Below, one piece after another: positions 31,497 to 39,601 of a DNA stretch of 64,000 nucleotides. Each line of letters opens with the position of its first letter. The first letter of the stretch is position 1. The stretch is from Rubrivivax sp. (GTDB lineage: Bacteria > Pseudomonadota > Gammaproteobacteria > Burkholderiales > Burkholderiaceae): NCBI GenBank assembly GCA_016790225.1, contig JAEUOZ010000074.1, forward strand, positions 62,001-126,000. Reading direction: 5' to 3'. The notes beneath the pieces are model-generated. The model saw only the letters and a program-made list of their open reading frames with translations. It searched no databases and was not told the origin of the DNA. A program made the translations under genes and the position numbers.

Positions 31497-33278
31497 TCAG
31501 GTGAGCGTCGCAAAACCGGTGTGCTCGGCGTGCTCCACTCGGGCGCGGCCACTTTCCTTGGCGCGGTACAGCGCCTTGTCGGCGCGGCCGAGCAGGTGCT
31601 CCAGGCGGTCGCCGTGCACCGGGAAACTGGCCACGCCGGCCGAGAAGCTGCCGGCAGCAATCGTGCGACGGCGAAACTCCACCGGCTCGTCGTGGAAGGC
31701 GTGCAGCAACCGATCGATGGCGGCGGCCGCCGCTTCGGCGTCCAGCTCCGGCATCACGACCACAAACTCTTCACCGCCGTAGCGGCAGGCGATGTCCTGG
31801 TGGCGCAGCTGGCTGCCCAGCAGCGCGGCCATGCGTTGCAGCACGGCATCCCCGGCGGCATGGCCGTAGCTGTCGTTGAGCGACTTGAAGTGGTCGATGT
31901 CGATCAGCACCACGCTCAGCGGCTGGCGTTGCTGGCGCGCCAGTTCCAGCAGCCCGGGTGCCATCTCGAACAGGTAGCGCCGGTTGTGCAGGCCTGTCAG
32001 CGGATCGCGGCGCACCTGCTCGCGCAGGCGGGCCTGCAGCAGTTCGTTCTCGGCCACCTTGGCTTCCAGCGCGCGGTTGAGATCGGCCAGGCGCCGCCGG
32101 TCTGTCTCGGCCTCCTGACGGAAGCGCTGCGCCTCGGCCAGCTCGCGCTCCACGCGGGCGTATTCGTGCTCGGCCTGCAGTGCGCGGGTGCGCGCTGCCT
32201 GGGCATGCGCGATGAGTTGTTCGTAGAGCTGCTGCGCCTGCTTTTCGTGGCGCAGCGCGGCGTCCACGTCACCCAGCGCTTCGCACGCGTCTGCGGCGGC
32301 GCGCATGAGTTTCATCTGGTGGTAGGGCAGTTCGTGCCCCCGCCGCAGCAGCAGCGTGCGTTCGGCCAGATCGCGCGCAAACTGATGCTCGCCGCGCGTC
32401 ATGAGACAGCGTGCGCTCAGCCAGGCCCAGAAGGCCACGCCGTTGCCGTCCGTCGCCGACGAGGGATTGGAGCCACCCTCGAGCCAGGCTTCGGCGCGGT
32501 CGATGTCGCCGGCCGCGAAATAGGCCAGGGCCAGCGGCACCGAGACCTGCGTCAGGGCGGCAGGCGCCTGAAGCTCGGGATGCTCGATGAGAAAGCGGGC
32601 CATCTCCAGCGCCTGCGGCTCTCGGCCGGCGGCATGGTGGATGACGATCAGCTGCGCAGCCGCTGTCGTCACCACGCGCCGCGCACCGCAGCGACGCGCC
32701 AACTCCAGCGCCGCTTCGCTGTAGCGACGCGCATCGTCCAGATCGAAAAGCTCCTGGTGCAAGCCGCCCAGGTTGCACAGCATCGTGGCATGCGCACCGC
32801 TGTTCTGGCTGGCTTCAGCCGCCTCGCGTGCCGCATAGCTGCGCACCAGGGCTTCTTCATGCTCGCCCAGACGGCTGGCAGTGATCGCGCGCAGGTTGTG
32901 GGCCAGGAACTGATCAAAGGGTTCATAGCCCGGATCGTCCGCCTCGTCGATGCCCGCGTGGATGCCGCGCGCCAGATGCGGGTTGGACGCATTGAGGGCC
33001 AGCATCGCCTCCAGCTCTTCGCACAGGGCCAGGCCGCGCCGCACGCCGTGCTGCTGGAACAGGCAACGCGCCAGCTGCAGGCGCCCGCGGGCCGAGGCCG
33101 CGGCCTTCTGCCGGGCGTCCGCCAGGGCCATCAGCCAGAAGCACCATCCGGCCGCTTCGCTGCCGGGCTCGACCAGGTCCAGCGCCAGCGAGGCTTCCGC
33201 GCGGGCGGCTTCGGGCTCGAGGTACGAGAATTCCCAGGCACGGCGAAGCAGCGTGCGGGCGTCGACACCGGCGTCCAT
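31497..33278 (-). CDS. Diguanylate cyclase (GGDEF) with N-terminal TPR-like helical repeats
   Basis: A 593-residue cytoplasmic protein with no membrane segment. About residues 1-370 are helical repeats rich in Ala, Leu and Arg with TPR-like spacing. A coiled coil (about 370-425; EHEYARVERELAEAQRFRQE) leads to a GGDEF domain. The domain has DPLTGLHNRRYLFE at its start, the active-site loop GGEEF (501-505) and the product-inhibition site RHQD (492-495) five residues before it. All residues needed for c-di-GMP synthesis and feedback inhibition appear intact. The TPR-like part probably takes an input from a protein partner. Twelve bases upstream is the ComFB-like gene, likely in the same operon. 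Confidence 0.93.
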   Translation of the reverse strand: MDAGVDARTLLRRAWEFSYLEPEAARAEASLALDLVEPGSEAAGWCFWLMALADARQKAAASARGRLQLARCLFQQHGVRRGLALCEELEAMLALNASNPHLARGIHAGIDEADDPGYEPFDQFLAHNLRAITASRLGEHEEALVRSYAAREAAEASQNSGAHATMLCNLGGLHQELFDLDDARRYSEAALELARRCGARRVVTTAAAQLIVIHHAAGREPQALEMARFLIEHPELQAPAALTQVSVPLALAYFAAGDIDRAEAWLEGGSNPSSATDGNGVAFWAWLSARCLMTRGEHQFARDLAERTLLLRRGHELPYHQMKLMRAAADACEALGDVDAALRHEKQAQQLYEQLIAHAQAARTRALQAEHEYARVERELAEAQRFRQEAETDRRRLADLNRALEAKVAENELLQARLREQVRRDPLTGLHNRRYLFEMAPGLLELARQQRQPLSVVLIDIDHFKSLNDSYGHAAGDAVLQRMAALLGSQLRHQDIACRYGGEEFVVVMPELDAEAAAAAIDRLLHAFHDEPVEFRRRTIAAGSFSAGVASFPVHGDRLEHLLGRADKALYRAKESGRARVEHAEHTGFATLT

Positions 33279-33290
33279 GTTCAGCCCGCC

Positions 33291-33608
33291 TCAGCGGCGC
33301 GCCCGCATGGCCGTGCGTGCCTGGATGAACCCGAAGGCGTACTCCACGGCCTCCGAGATGGCCAGTTCTGCATCGGCACGCTCGCGGTCGCTCAGGAAGA
33401 ACGCAAAGTCCGCTTCGTGGCGGATGTAGCGCGGCGGCAGGCGATTCAGCGCGACGCAGGCCACATCGATCATCAACTCCGGGCGATGGCTCACGCCCGG
33501 AAACTGCGAGGCCGTCTCGATGACCGCGCGAAAGACGGCCTGCTCGTGATGGTTGCGGATGGAACTGAAATCCAGGCTCATGGCGGGGGTGTGGGCGTGG
33601 AGGGTCAT
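33291..33608 (-). CDS. ComFB-like small protein (possible cyclic dinucleotide receptor)
   Basis: A 105-residue protein. The segment SIRNHHEQAVFRAVIETASQ followed by ELMIDVACVALNRLPPRYIRH matches the late competence protein ComFB pattern as I know it: an N-terminal E-x-x-V helix and an A-L-N-x-L-P-P-[KR]-Y core. The Cys pair present in some ComFB proteins is absent. Cyanobacterial ComFB-type proteins are reported to bind cyclic dinucleotides. This gene lies immediately upstream of the GGDEF gene on the same strand, so it may report that enzyme's product. An alternative start at 33581 (MSLDFSSIRN) would give 96 residues. No DNA-uptake genes are adjacent, so no competence role is implied. Confidence 0.7.
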   Translation of the reverse strand: MTLHAHTPAMSLDFSSIRNHHEQAVFRAVIETASQFPGVSHRPELMIDVACVALNRLPPRYIRHEADFAFFLSDRERADAELAISEAVEYAFGFIQARTAMRARR

Positions 33609-33659
33609 GCCCGGATATCGGCCCCGCTCTGGCCGCGCTTGAGCGCAGCCGATCCCTCT

Positions 33660-34052
33660 TCAGGGCCAGAACACGATCACCCAGGTCAGGACCGCCAGCA
33701 ACAGGGAGCCCATCACCGCAGCGCTGCCCAGATCCTTGGCCTGCCCCAGCAGCGGGTGCAGCTCTGGCGAGACCGCGTCCGCCACGGCTTCGATGGCCGA
33801 GTTGAGCAGTTCGACGATCAGCACCAGCAGGGTGGAGGCCACCAGGGCCAGCAACTGCCAGCGACCGGGCGCCAGCCAGACAGCCAGCGCGAGGGCCGGG
33901 ATGGCCAGCAGCAGTTCCTGGCGGAACGCGGCCTCGTGACGCCAGGCGGCCTTGAGGCCCAGCCAGGAATAACCGGTGGCGCGCCAGATGCGCTGAAGGC
34001 CGGAGCGGCTCTTCATGGGGCTTTGAAGCGGGGTCGGATCGGATTCAGGCAT
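33660..34052 (-). CDS. dgkA: Diacylglycerol kinase DgkA
   Basis: Small trimeric inner-membrane kinase that turns diacylglycerol into phosphatidic acid. The 130-residue protein has an N-terminal amphipathic region (LQRIWRATGYSWLGLKAAWR), the conserved RHEAAFRQEL, three membrane helices and the catalytic stretch ELLNSAIEAVADAVSPELHP with the conserved Glu, Asn and Asp. An internal ATG (34016) is an alternative start. Diacylglycerol is the by-product when EptA takes phosphoethanolamine from phosphatidylethanolamine; with eptA 2 kb away, recycling of that lipid is a reasonable inference. Confidence 0.95.
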   Translation of the reverse strand: MPESDPTPLQSPMKSRSGLQRIWRATGYSWLGLKAAWRHEAAFRQELLLAIPALALAVWLAPGRWQLLALVASTLLVLIVELLNSAIEAVADAVSPELHPLLGQAKDLGSAAVMGSLLLAVLTWVIVFWP

Positions 34053-34151
34053 CAGCGAAGGAGCTCAAGGGGACAGTCGAAAGCGCACAGGGACAGGCAG
34101 GCACACCCTCAAGGGCAGGGGGCCCGGGCAGGACGACAGATGCCATCGGGC

Positions 34152-35519
34152 TCACGCGGTGGAGCCCGGGCCGAATTCAAGCCGCACGCAGAAACCTTGC
34201 GGCACTTCGGGCAGCAGCAGGCGCCCGCCATGGGCCCGGGCCACGCGATCAGCCAGCCGCAGCCCCAGACCGACAGGGCCTTCGGCCACCGGCTGAATCA
34301 GCGCCCGCTGCAGCGATTGTCGGCGTTCAGCGTCCACGCCGGGGCCGTCGTCCACCAGTTCGACGGTCCGATCATCGGGGCTGCGGATCCACACCTGCCC
34401 GGCGCCGTGCCGCGAGGCGTTGTCGATCAGGTTCAGCAGCGCGGCCGCCAGCAGATCGGCGTCGGCCTCCAGTGCCGCGCCTTCGGCCACGTGCAGTTGC
34501 AGGCCGGGAGCGGGCGGCAGCCGCGCCAGCAGCGCCGCCACATCCACACGCTGGCGCTGCAGCTCGGTGCCGGCGCGGAACAAGCCGATCAGCGCAGCCA
34601 CCACGGCCTGCAGGCGCACGGCGCCGCCCCGCACGCGCAGCAGACGCTCCCGCAAGGGCGGCGGGCACTCCTTCAAGGCGACCGCCAGCTGCGCATCGAT
34701 GCCCGCCAGCGGGGTGCGCAAGGCGTGCGCGGCATGGGAGGCAAAGGCCTGCTCTGCGTTCAGCCGGTCCGACAGTCGCAGCGTCAGGTCCTCGATGGCC
34801 GCGAACATGGGCTCCAGCTCGCTGCGCTCCACCGGGCCCAGATCGGTGCGCAAAGAATCCGGCCGGCCGTCCCAGGCGCTCAGCCGGGCTGAAAAACTCT
34901 GCAGCGGCTGCAGCTCGCGGCGCACCTGCTGGCGCAGCCACAGGTGCCCGAGCAGGCCCACCGCCAAGGCCGCGAGACCGGCGCTCAGCGTCACCTCCAG
35001 TCGGGCCTCGCCGCGCTCTTCCAGGCTCTGCCCGACATACAGCATGCGGCCGGATTCACCCAGCGCGCGGCCGTGGAGGCGCCAGTGCGCGGCGTCGGAA
35101 AACCCCGCCGTGGGCGTGACCCGCCAGGCCTGCTGGGGCGCGGCCGGGGATCGCGCCAGCAGGCGGCCGTCGGCGCCGACCACCTGCCACGCGTAGTGGC
35201 GATCTTCGTCCGGAGCTGCCACATCCGGCAGCGACGGGTCGCCGCGCCAGCCGCTGGCGACCTGTGAGGGCAGGTCTGCCGGCGTCAGGGACGGCTCGTC
35301 CGAGATCAGATGTCCTTGCAGCGTGACAAGCAAGGCCGAGGAAGACTGCAGCGTCTCGTCGAGCAGTTCGTCCAGCTCATGCGTCGCAGCCAGCCAGGCG
35401 GCCATGCCCACGGCCAGCGCCCAGAGCACCGACCAGCCCAGCAGCGAGCGCGCCAGGCGGTCGCGGATGGACGGCGTACGGGCCGGCTGCAGAGTCCGCC
35501 CTGCCGTGACCTGGCTCAT
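34152..35519 (-). CDS. Sensor histidine kinase, PmrB/QseC-like
   Basis: A 455-residue membrane sensor kinase. It has an N-terminal membrane helix (about 22-45), a periplasmic region of about 120 residues, a second helix (about 165-190), a linker/HAMP-like stretch, then the phosphoacceptor helix with SHAAHALRTPLAGI (His265). The catalytic domain follows with the N-box LLNLIDNASRHG, G1 VDDGPGV and G2 GLGLRLADRVARAHGG. Its ATG overlaps the stop of the response regulator gene (ATGA), so the pair is co-translated. The protein is somewhat shorter in the periplasmic part than PhoQ and has no PAS domain. Assignment as PmrB-like relies on the divergent eptA gene. Confidence 0.92.
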   Translation of the reverse strand: MSQVTAGRTLQPARTPSIRDRLARSLLGWSVLWALAVGMAAWLAATHELDELLDETLQSSSALLVTLQGHLISDEPSLTPADLPSQVASGWRGDPSLPDVAAPDEDRHYAWQVVGADGRLLARSPAAPQQAWRVTPTAGFSDAAHWRLHGRALGESGRMLYVGQSLEERGEARLEVTLSAGLAALAVGLLGHLWLRQQVRRELQPLQSFSARLSAWDGRPDSLRTDLGPVERSELEPMFAAIEDLTLRLSDRLNAEQAFASHAAHALRTPLAGIDAQLAVALKECPPPLRERLLRVRGGAVRLQAVVAALIGLFRAGTELQRQRVDVAALLARLPPAPGLQLHVAEGAALEADADLLAAALLNLIDNASRHGAGQVWIRSPDDRTVELVDDGPGVDAERRQSLQRALIQPVAEGPVGLGLRLADRVARAHGGRLLLPEVPQGFCVRLEFGPGSTA

Positions 35520-36172
35520 GATTCGCCCAGCCGATAGCCCAGGCCGCGCTCGGTGTGGATCAGCTCGCGGCCAAGCTTGCGTCGCAGCGCGGACACGTGC
35601 ACCTCGAGCGCGTTGCTGGCCAGCTCGGCCTCGAAGCCGAGCACCAGCTTCTCCAGATCGGACTTCGGCACGATGCGGCCGATGCGCAGCGCCAGCGCCT
35701 CCAGCACGGCCCATTCGCGGCCCGTGAGCGGAACGCGCTCGCCCTGCACGTAAACCTGGCGCGCGTGCAGATCGATCTCCACCTCGCCCAGCACGCAACG
35801 CTGGCTCGCACTGCCGGCCAGGCGGCGGCTCAGCGAGCGCAGGCGCGCAGCCAGCTCTTCGGGCGCCACGGGTTTGACCAGGTAGTCGTCGGCGCCGGCA
35901 TCCAGGCCTTCTACGCGATGGGTCAGCCGATCGCGCGCCGTGAGCATCAGCGCGGGCGTGGTGTCGGCTCGCGATCGCTGCGCACGCAGCCAGTCCACGC
36001 CGGAGCCATCCGGCAACTGCCAGTCCACGAGCCAGGCGTCGAACGGCTCCCCCCGCAGGCCCCGCACCTCCACGAGCCGGCGGCACCACTGGACGCCATG
36101 GCCTTCGCTGCGCAGGTAGTCACTCAGGCCGGAGCCCAGCAATTCATCGTCTTCGATCAGCAGCAGTCTCAT
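35516..36172 (-). CDS. OmpR/PhoB-family response regulator, PmrA/QseB-like
   Basis: A 218-residue regulator with a receiver domain (MRLLLIEDDELLGSGLSDYL; phosphoacceptor Asp50 in DAWLVDWQLPDG; ALMLTARD; Lys in YLVKPVAPEELAARL) and a winged-helix DNA-binding domain (about 125-218; VPLTGREWAVLEAL, SNALEVHVSALRRKL, GLGYRL). Upstream in-frame codons exist, but the Met chosen begins the conserved receiver strand. Stop overlaps the kinase start. The gene is divergent from eptA, and the shared promoter region holds repeated CTTCAG-type half-sites. Control of eptA by this regulator is inferred, not shown. Confidence 0.94.
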   Translation of the reverse strand: MRLLLIEDDELLGSGLSDYLRSEGHGVQWCRRLVEVRGLRGEPFDAWLVDWQLPDGSGVDWLRAQRSRADTTPALMLTARDRLTHRVEGLDAGADDYLVKPVAPEELAARLRSLSRRLAGSASQRCVLGEVEIDLHARQVYVQGERVPLTGREWAVLEALALRIGRIVPKSDLEKLVLGFEAELASNALEVHVSALRRKLGRELIHTERGLGYRLGES

Positions 36173-36234
36173 GGTGTTCTTGGGTCCTGCGGGCGGGCGC
36201 TGGCGCACTCGCAGGGGCATCTACCGTACCACTG

Positions 36235-36266
36235 CTGAAGGCCAAGCGTCTTCAGGTGCGCTTCAT
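36235..36266. promoter_or_regulatory. Candidate response-regulator operator between the two-component genes and eptA
   Basis: Three related hexamers: CTGAAG (36235-36240), CTTCAG (36250-36255) and CTTCAT (36261-36266). The last two form a direct repeat CTTCAG-N5-CTTCAT with an 11-base period, the geometry of PmrA boxes (CTTAAT-N5-CTTAAT) and of OmpR/PhoB-family sites in general. The first two form an inverted repeat with a 9-base gap. The block ends 23 bases before the eptA ATG and is 62 bases from the regulator start. The sequence match is partial (4 and 5 of 6). Confidence 0.5.
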
Positions 36267-36289
36267 CCTGGCTCGCTCCACTGCGGCCC

Positions 36290-38020
36290 ATGAGCGAAGA
36301 ACAGATGGCTGGTGGACCGCGAACGGGCCATGCCGCGGGCCTGCCCACACGCCCCCCATCGGGCACCTGGCGACGACAACAGGCCCGCGCCTGGGAAGCC
36401 AGCATCGAGTCCCTGATCCTGGCCGTTGCGCTGTTCTGGACGCTGGCCGCGAACACCGGCTTCCTGTCGGGCGCGCTGCGGGGAAGGTCGACGGGGGAGG
36501 CCGCCACCTGGGCCTTCGCGCTGGCCCTGGGTGTGGGTGTCTTTGCCGTCCACGCGCTGCTGCTGTCCCTGCTGGTGTTTCGGCGCGGCGGGCGCTGGGT
36601 GCTGACGCTGCTGCTGATCGTGGCCGCCGTGGCGTCCTACTACACGCAGGCCTACGGGGTCTATCTGGACCCCTCCATGATGCGCAATGTGCTGCGCACC
36701 GATCCGCTGGAAGCGCGTGAGCTGCTCGGTTGGGGCCTGCTGCTGCAGCTGCTGCTGTACGCCGCGCTGCCTGCTGCCCTGCTGTGGCGCCTGCCGTTGA
36801 CGCCAAGGCCCTGGCGGCAGGCACTGGCGTGGCGCCTGGGCCTGCTGCTGGGCTCCCTGCTGCTGCTGGTGGTGGCGGTGATGCTGGTCTTCCAGCCGCT
36901 GTCTTCGCTGATGCGCAATCAGAAGGAGCTGCGCTACCTGCTGACGCCGGCCAATGTTCTGTGGTCCGGCGCTGCGGTGCTGCACGACGACCTGCGCGGC
37001 GCAGCGCGCCCGCGCGAAGCGATCGGCCTGGACGCCGCGCCGGGGCCCTCCTGGGCGCAGCGCACGCGGCCGATGGTGGTGCTGCTGGTGGTCGGCGAAA
37101 CCGCGCGCGCTGCGAATTGGGGCCTGTCGGGCTATGCGCGGCAGACCACGCCGGGCCTGGCGCAATGGCCGGTGATCAACTTCGGCGAGGTGCAGGCCTG
37201 CGGCACGAACACCGAGGTCTCCTTGCCCTGCATGTTTGCGCCGGTGGGACGGCGCGACTACGACGAATCGCGCATCCGCGGCCAGGAGAGCCTGCTGCAT
37301 GTGGTGCAGCGTGCCGGCGCCGCCGTCCACTGGCGCGACAACCAGAGCGGCTGCAAGGGCGTCTGCGAAGGGCTGCCGGCCGAAACGGTGAGCGCCTCGT
37401 CGGCGCCGGGTCTGTGCAACGGCGGCCGCTGCCTTGACGAAGCCCTGGTGCACGATCTGGATCAGCGCCTGGCGGCCGCCAAAGGCACGCAGCTGTGGGT
37501 GCTGCACCTGCTGGGCAGCCACGGTCCGGCGTATTTCCAGCGTTATCCGGCCGCCTTCGCCCGCTTCCAGCCGGCCTGTCAGAACGAGGAGCTGCACAAA
37601 TGCACGCCTCAGCAGATCGTCAATGCCTACGACAACTCACTGCTCTACACCGATCATGTGCTGGTCACGGCGCTGACCAAGCTGCGCGCCGCTCAGGACA
37701 GGGTGGACTCCGCGATGATCTATGTGTCTGATCATGGGGAGTCGCTCGGAGAGAAGGGCCTGTTCCTCCACGGCATTCCCTATGCGATCGCGCCGTCGGA
37801 ACAACAGCGCGTGCCGATGGTGATGTGGGCGAGCGCCGGCCTGGAGGCCGCTGCCGGCCTGCGCCCGGGTTGCCTGAATCCGCAACTGCAGACGCAAGCG
37901 CAGCGTGCGGTGTCGCATGATCATCTGTTCCACACCGTGCTCGGCCTGCTGGACGTTCGCACGGCGCTGCACGAGCCGACCCTGGACATGACCCAGCCGT
38001 GCCGTCCGCCCGCGCCGTGA
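36290..38020 (+). CDS. eptA: Phosphoethanolamine transferase, EptA/MCR family
   Basis: Inner-membrane enzyme that adds phosphoethanolamine to lipid A (polymyxin resistance family, which includes the chromosomal relatives of MCR). The 576-residue protein has five membrane helices in the first ~190 residues and a periplasmic sulfatase-fold domain. Zinc and nucleophile motifs are intact: VVGETARAANWGLSGY (Glu), ACGTNTEVSLPCMF (nucleophilic Thr), YVSDHGESLGEKGLFLHG (Asp, His, Glu). Several Cys pairs for disulphides are present. A second Met (36305) is an alternative start. Divergent from the two-component genes and overlapped by a PAP2 phosphatase gene, matching a PmrAB-EptA-type layout. Confidence 0.95.
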   Translation: MSEEQMAGGPRTGHAAGLPTRPPSGTWRRQQARAWEASIESLILAVALFWTLAANTGFLSGALRGRSTGEAATWAFALALGVGVFAVHALLLSLLVFRRGGRWVLTLLLIVAAVASYYTQAYGVYLDPSMMRNVLRTDPLEARELLGWGLLLQLLLYAALPAALLWRLPLTPRPWRQALAWRLGLLLGSLLLLVVAVMLVFQPLSSLMRNQKELRYLLTPANVLWSGAAVLHDDLRGAARPREAIGLDAAPGPSWAQRTRPMVVLLVVGETARAANWGLSGYARQTTPGLAQWPVINFGEVQACGTNTEVSLPCMFAPVGRRDYDESRIRGQESLLHVVQRAGAAVHWRDNQSGCKGVCEGLPAETVSASSAPGLCNGGRCLDEALVHDLDQRLAAAKGTQLWVLHLLGSHGPAYFQRYPAAFARFQPACQNEELHKCTPQQIVNAYDNSLLYTDHVLVTALTKLRAAQDRVDSAMIYVSDHGESLGEKGLFLHGIPYAIAPSEQQRVPMVMWASAGLEAAAGLRPGCLNPQLQTQAQRAVSHDHLFHTVLGLLDVRTALHEPTLDMTQPCRPPAP

Positions 38021-38763
38021 AGCTGCCGCGCTCCTGGGCGGCGCTGCGTGCACCGGTGCTGGCCCTGGCTTTCACGGGCGCCGCCTTCCTGATCTGGGAT
38101 CTCAGCGGTCTGGATCCCGCGCTGACACGGTGGTTCGGCAGCGAGCAAGGCTTCGCCTGGCGTGATCATGGGTTGACCCGTCACGTGCTGCACGATGCCT
38201 CGCGCTGGCTGGCGGGCATCCTGGCGCTGCTGCTGCTGGCCGACGCCTGGCGGCCCATCCTTCCCGGGCCGACGCGCCTGCAGCGCTTCTTCTGGCTGGG
38301 CGCGCTGGTGAGTGCCTGGATCGTCGTGCCGCTGCACAAGCGGGTCAGCCTGACCAGCTGCCCCTGGGATCTGGCCGAGTTCGGCGGGCGTGCCAGCCTG
38401 GTCTCCCACTGGGCCTGGGGCGTGGCCGATGGAGGCCCAGGCAAGTGCTTTCCTTCCGGCCACGCCACCACCGCATTCGGTTTCCTGGCGCTCTACTTCC
38501 TGTGGCGATCCTGGCGGCCGGCGCTCGCGCGGCGCATCCTCATCGTCACGCTGGCGGCGGGCGCGCTGCTGGCCGTGGGGCAGCTCGCGCGGGGCGCGCA
38601 CCACCTGAGCCACAGTCTCTGGTCCGCCTGGCTGTGCGGCGCATGGATGCTGCTGCTGTCGCTCTTCGAGCCTTCAGCCGCCAGAGCCCGGCCTCATGCC
38701 GCGTTGACGCCGGCCACGGCAGCGCTCAGGCCAGCACGCGCATCGAATAATCGACGGCGATGA
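38017..38763 (+). CDS. PAP2-family membrane phosphatase
   Basis: A 248-residue protein with five or six membrane helices and the three PAP2 signatures: KRVSLTSCPWDLAEFGG (variant of K-x6-R-P), PSGHATTAFGFLAL, and LARGAHHLSHSLWSAWLCG with the active-site His. Proteins of this CPWDL type are often found beside eptA-like genes. Substrates may be lipid phosphates such as undecaprenyl or lipid A phosphates. The GTG at 38017 overlaps the eptA stop (GTGA) as in other couplings in this window; an earlier GTG (37999) is possible. Its 3' end overlaps the convergent nadC gene by 38 bases. Confidence 0.9.
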   Translation: MKLPRSWAALRAPVLALAFTGAAFLIWDLSGLDPALTRWFGSEQGFAWRDHGLTRHVLHDASRWLAGILALLLLADAWRPILPGPTRLQRFFWLGALVSAWIVVPLHKRVSLTSCPWDLAEFGGRASLVSHWAWGVADGGPGKCFPSGHATTAFGFLALYFLWRSWRPALARRILIVTLAAGALLAVGQLARGAHHLSHSLWSAWLCGAWMLLLSLFEPSAARARPHAALTPATAALRPARASNNRRR

Positions 38764-39601
38764 CATCCTTGGTCAGCTTGCCGATCGAGATACGGTCCAC
38801 GCCTGTGGCCGCGATGCCGGCCAGCTGATCCAGCCCCACGCCGCCGGAGGCCTCCAGCAGCGCGCGGCCGGCCGTCAGGGCCACGGCGTCGCGCATCAGG
38901 GCCGGGCTGAAGTTGTCCAGCAGCACGCTCCGTGCGCCATGGTCCAGCGCCTCCTGCAGCTGCGCGAGCGACTCCACTTCGATCTGGATCTCCACGCCGG
39001 CATTCAGGGCACGCGCCTGCTCCAGCACCTGGCGGATGCCGCCTGCGGCCGCGATGTGGTTTTCCTTGATGAGGATCCCGTGCCACAAGGCCAGGCGCTG
39101 GTTCTGGCCGCCGCCCACGCGCACCGCGTACTTCTGCGCCTGACGCAAGCCGGGAAGTGTCTTGCGCGTATCCAGCACGGCACAGCCACGCGGATTGGGC
39201 GAGGCGCCCTCGATGGCTCGAACGTGCCGCCGCGTGATGCTGGCCGTGCTGCTGAGGAGCTGGAGAAAGTTCAGGGCAGGGCGCTCGGCCGACAGCAAGG
39301 CGCGCGCATCGGATGCGATCTCGCACACCGGCGTATCGGGCGCCATGTCGGCGCCTTCGGCATACAGCCAGCGCACCTGGGCGCCGGGGTCCATCGCCAA
39401 CACACAGCCGTCGAACCAGGCCTGGCCGCAGAGCACGGCGGCTTCGCGCACGATCACGCGCGCCTGCACACGCCGCCCGGCCGGCACCAGCTGCGCCGTC
39501 CAGTCGCAGCGGCCGATGTCTTCGAAGAGCGCGTCGCGGATGTTGCGTGCGCGGGCTTCTTCCAGCGATTCGTCGTGATCGAAGGGCATGAGGCGGGACA
39601 T
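38726..39601 (-). CDS. nadC: Nicotinate-nucleotide pyrophosphorylase (carboxylating), NadC
   Basis: Makes nicotinate mononucleotide from quinolinate and PRPP, the third step of de novo NAD synthesis. The 291-residue protein shows DTRKTLPGLRQAQKYAVRVGGG (substrate-binding basic residues), LIKENHIAAAGGI, EVESLAQLQEALDHG, and the C-terminal EASGGVGLDQLAGIAATGVDRISIG phosphate-binding barrel end. Its ATG shares one base with the stop of nadA (TGATG), so the two are coupled. A Met four codons downstream is an alternative start. The last 38 bases overlap the convergent PAP2 gene. Confidence 0.97.
   Translation of the reverse strand: MSRLMPFDHDESLEEARARNIRDALFEDIGRCDWTAQLVPAGRRVQARVIVREAAVLCGQAWFDGCVLAMDPGAQVRWLYAEGADMAPDTPVCEIASDARALLSAERPALNFLQLLSSTASITRRHVRAIEGASPNPRGCAVLDTRKTLPGLRQAQKYAVRVGGGQNQRLALWHGILIKENHIAAAGGIRQVLEQARALNAGVEIQIEVESLAQLQEALDHGARSVLLDNFSPALMRDAVALTAGRALLEASGGVGLDQLAGIAATGVDRISIGKLTKDVIAVDYSMRVLA

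Noticed and set aside
31521..34892. A 1123-residue plus-strand protein opposite the GGDEF, ComFB-like, dgkA and kinase genes
   Set aside because: It spans four well-supported genes on the other strand and has low-complexity Gln/His/Arg-rich composition.
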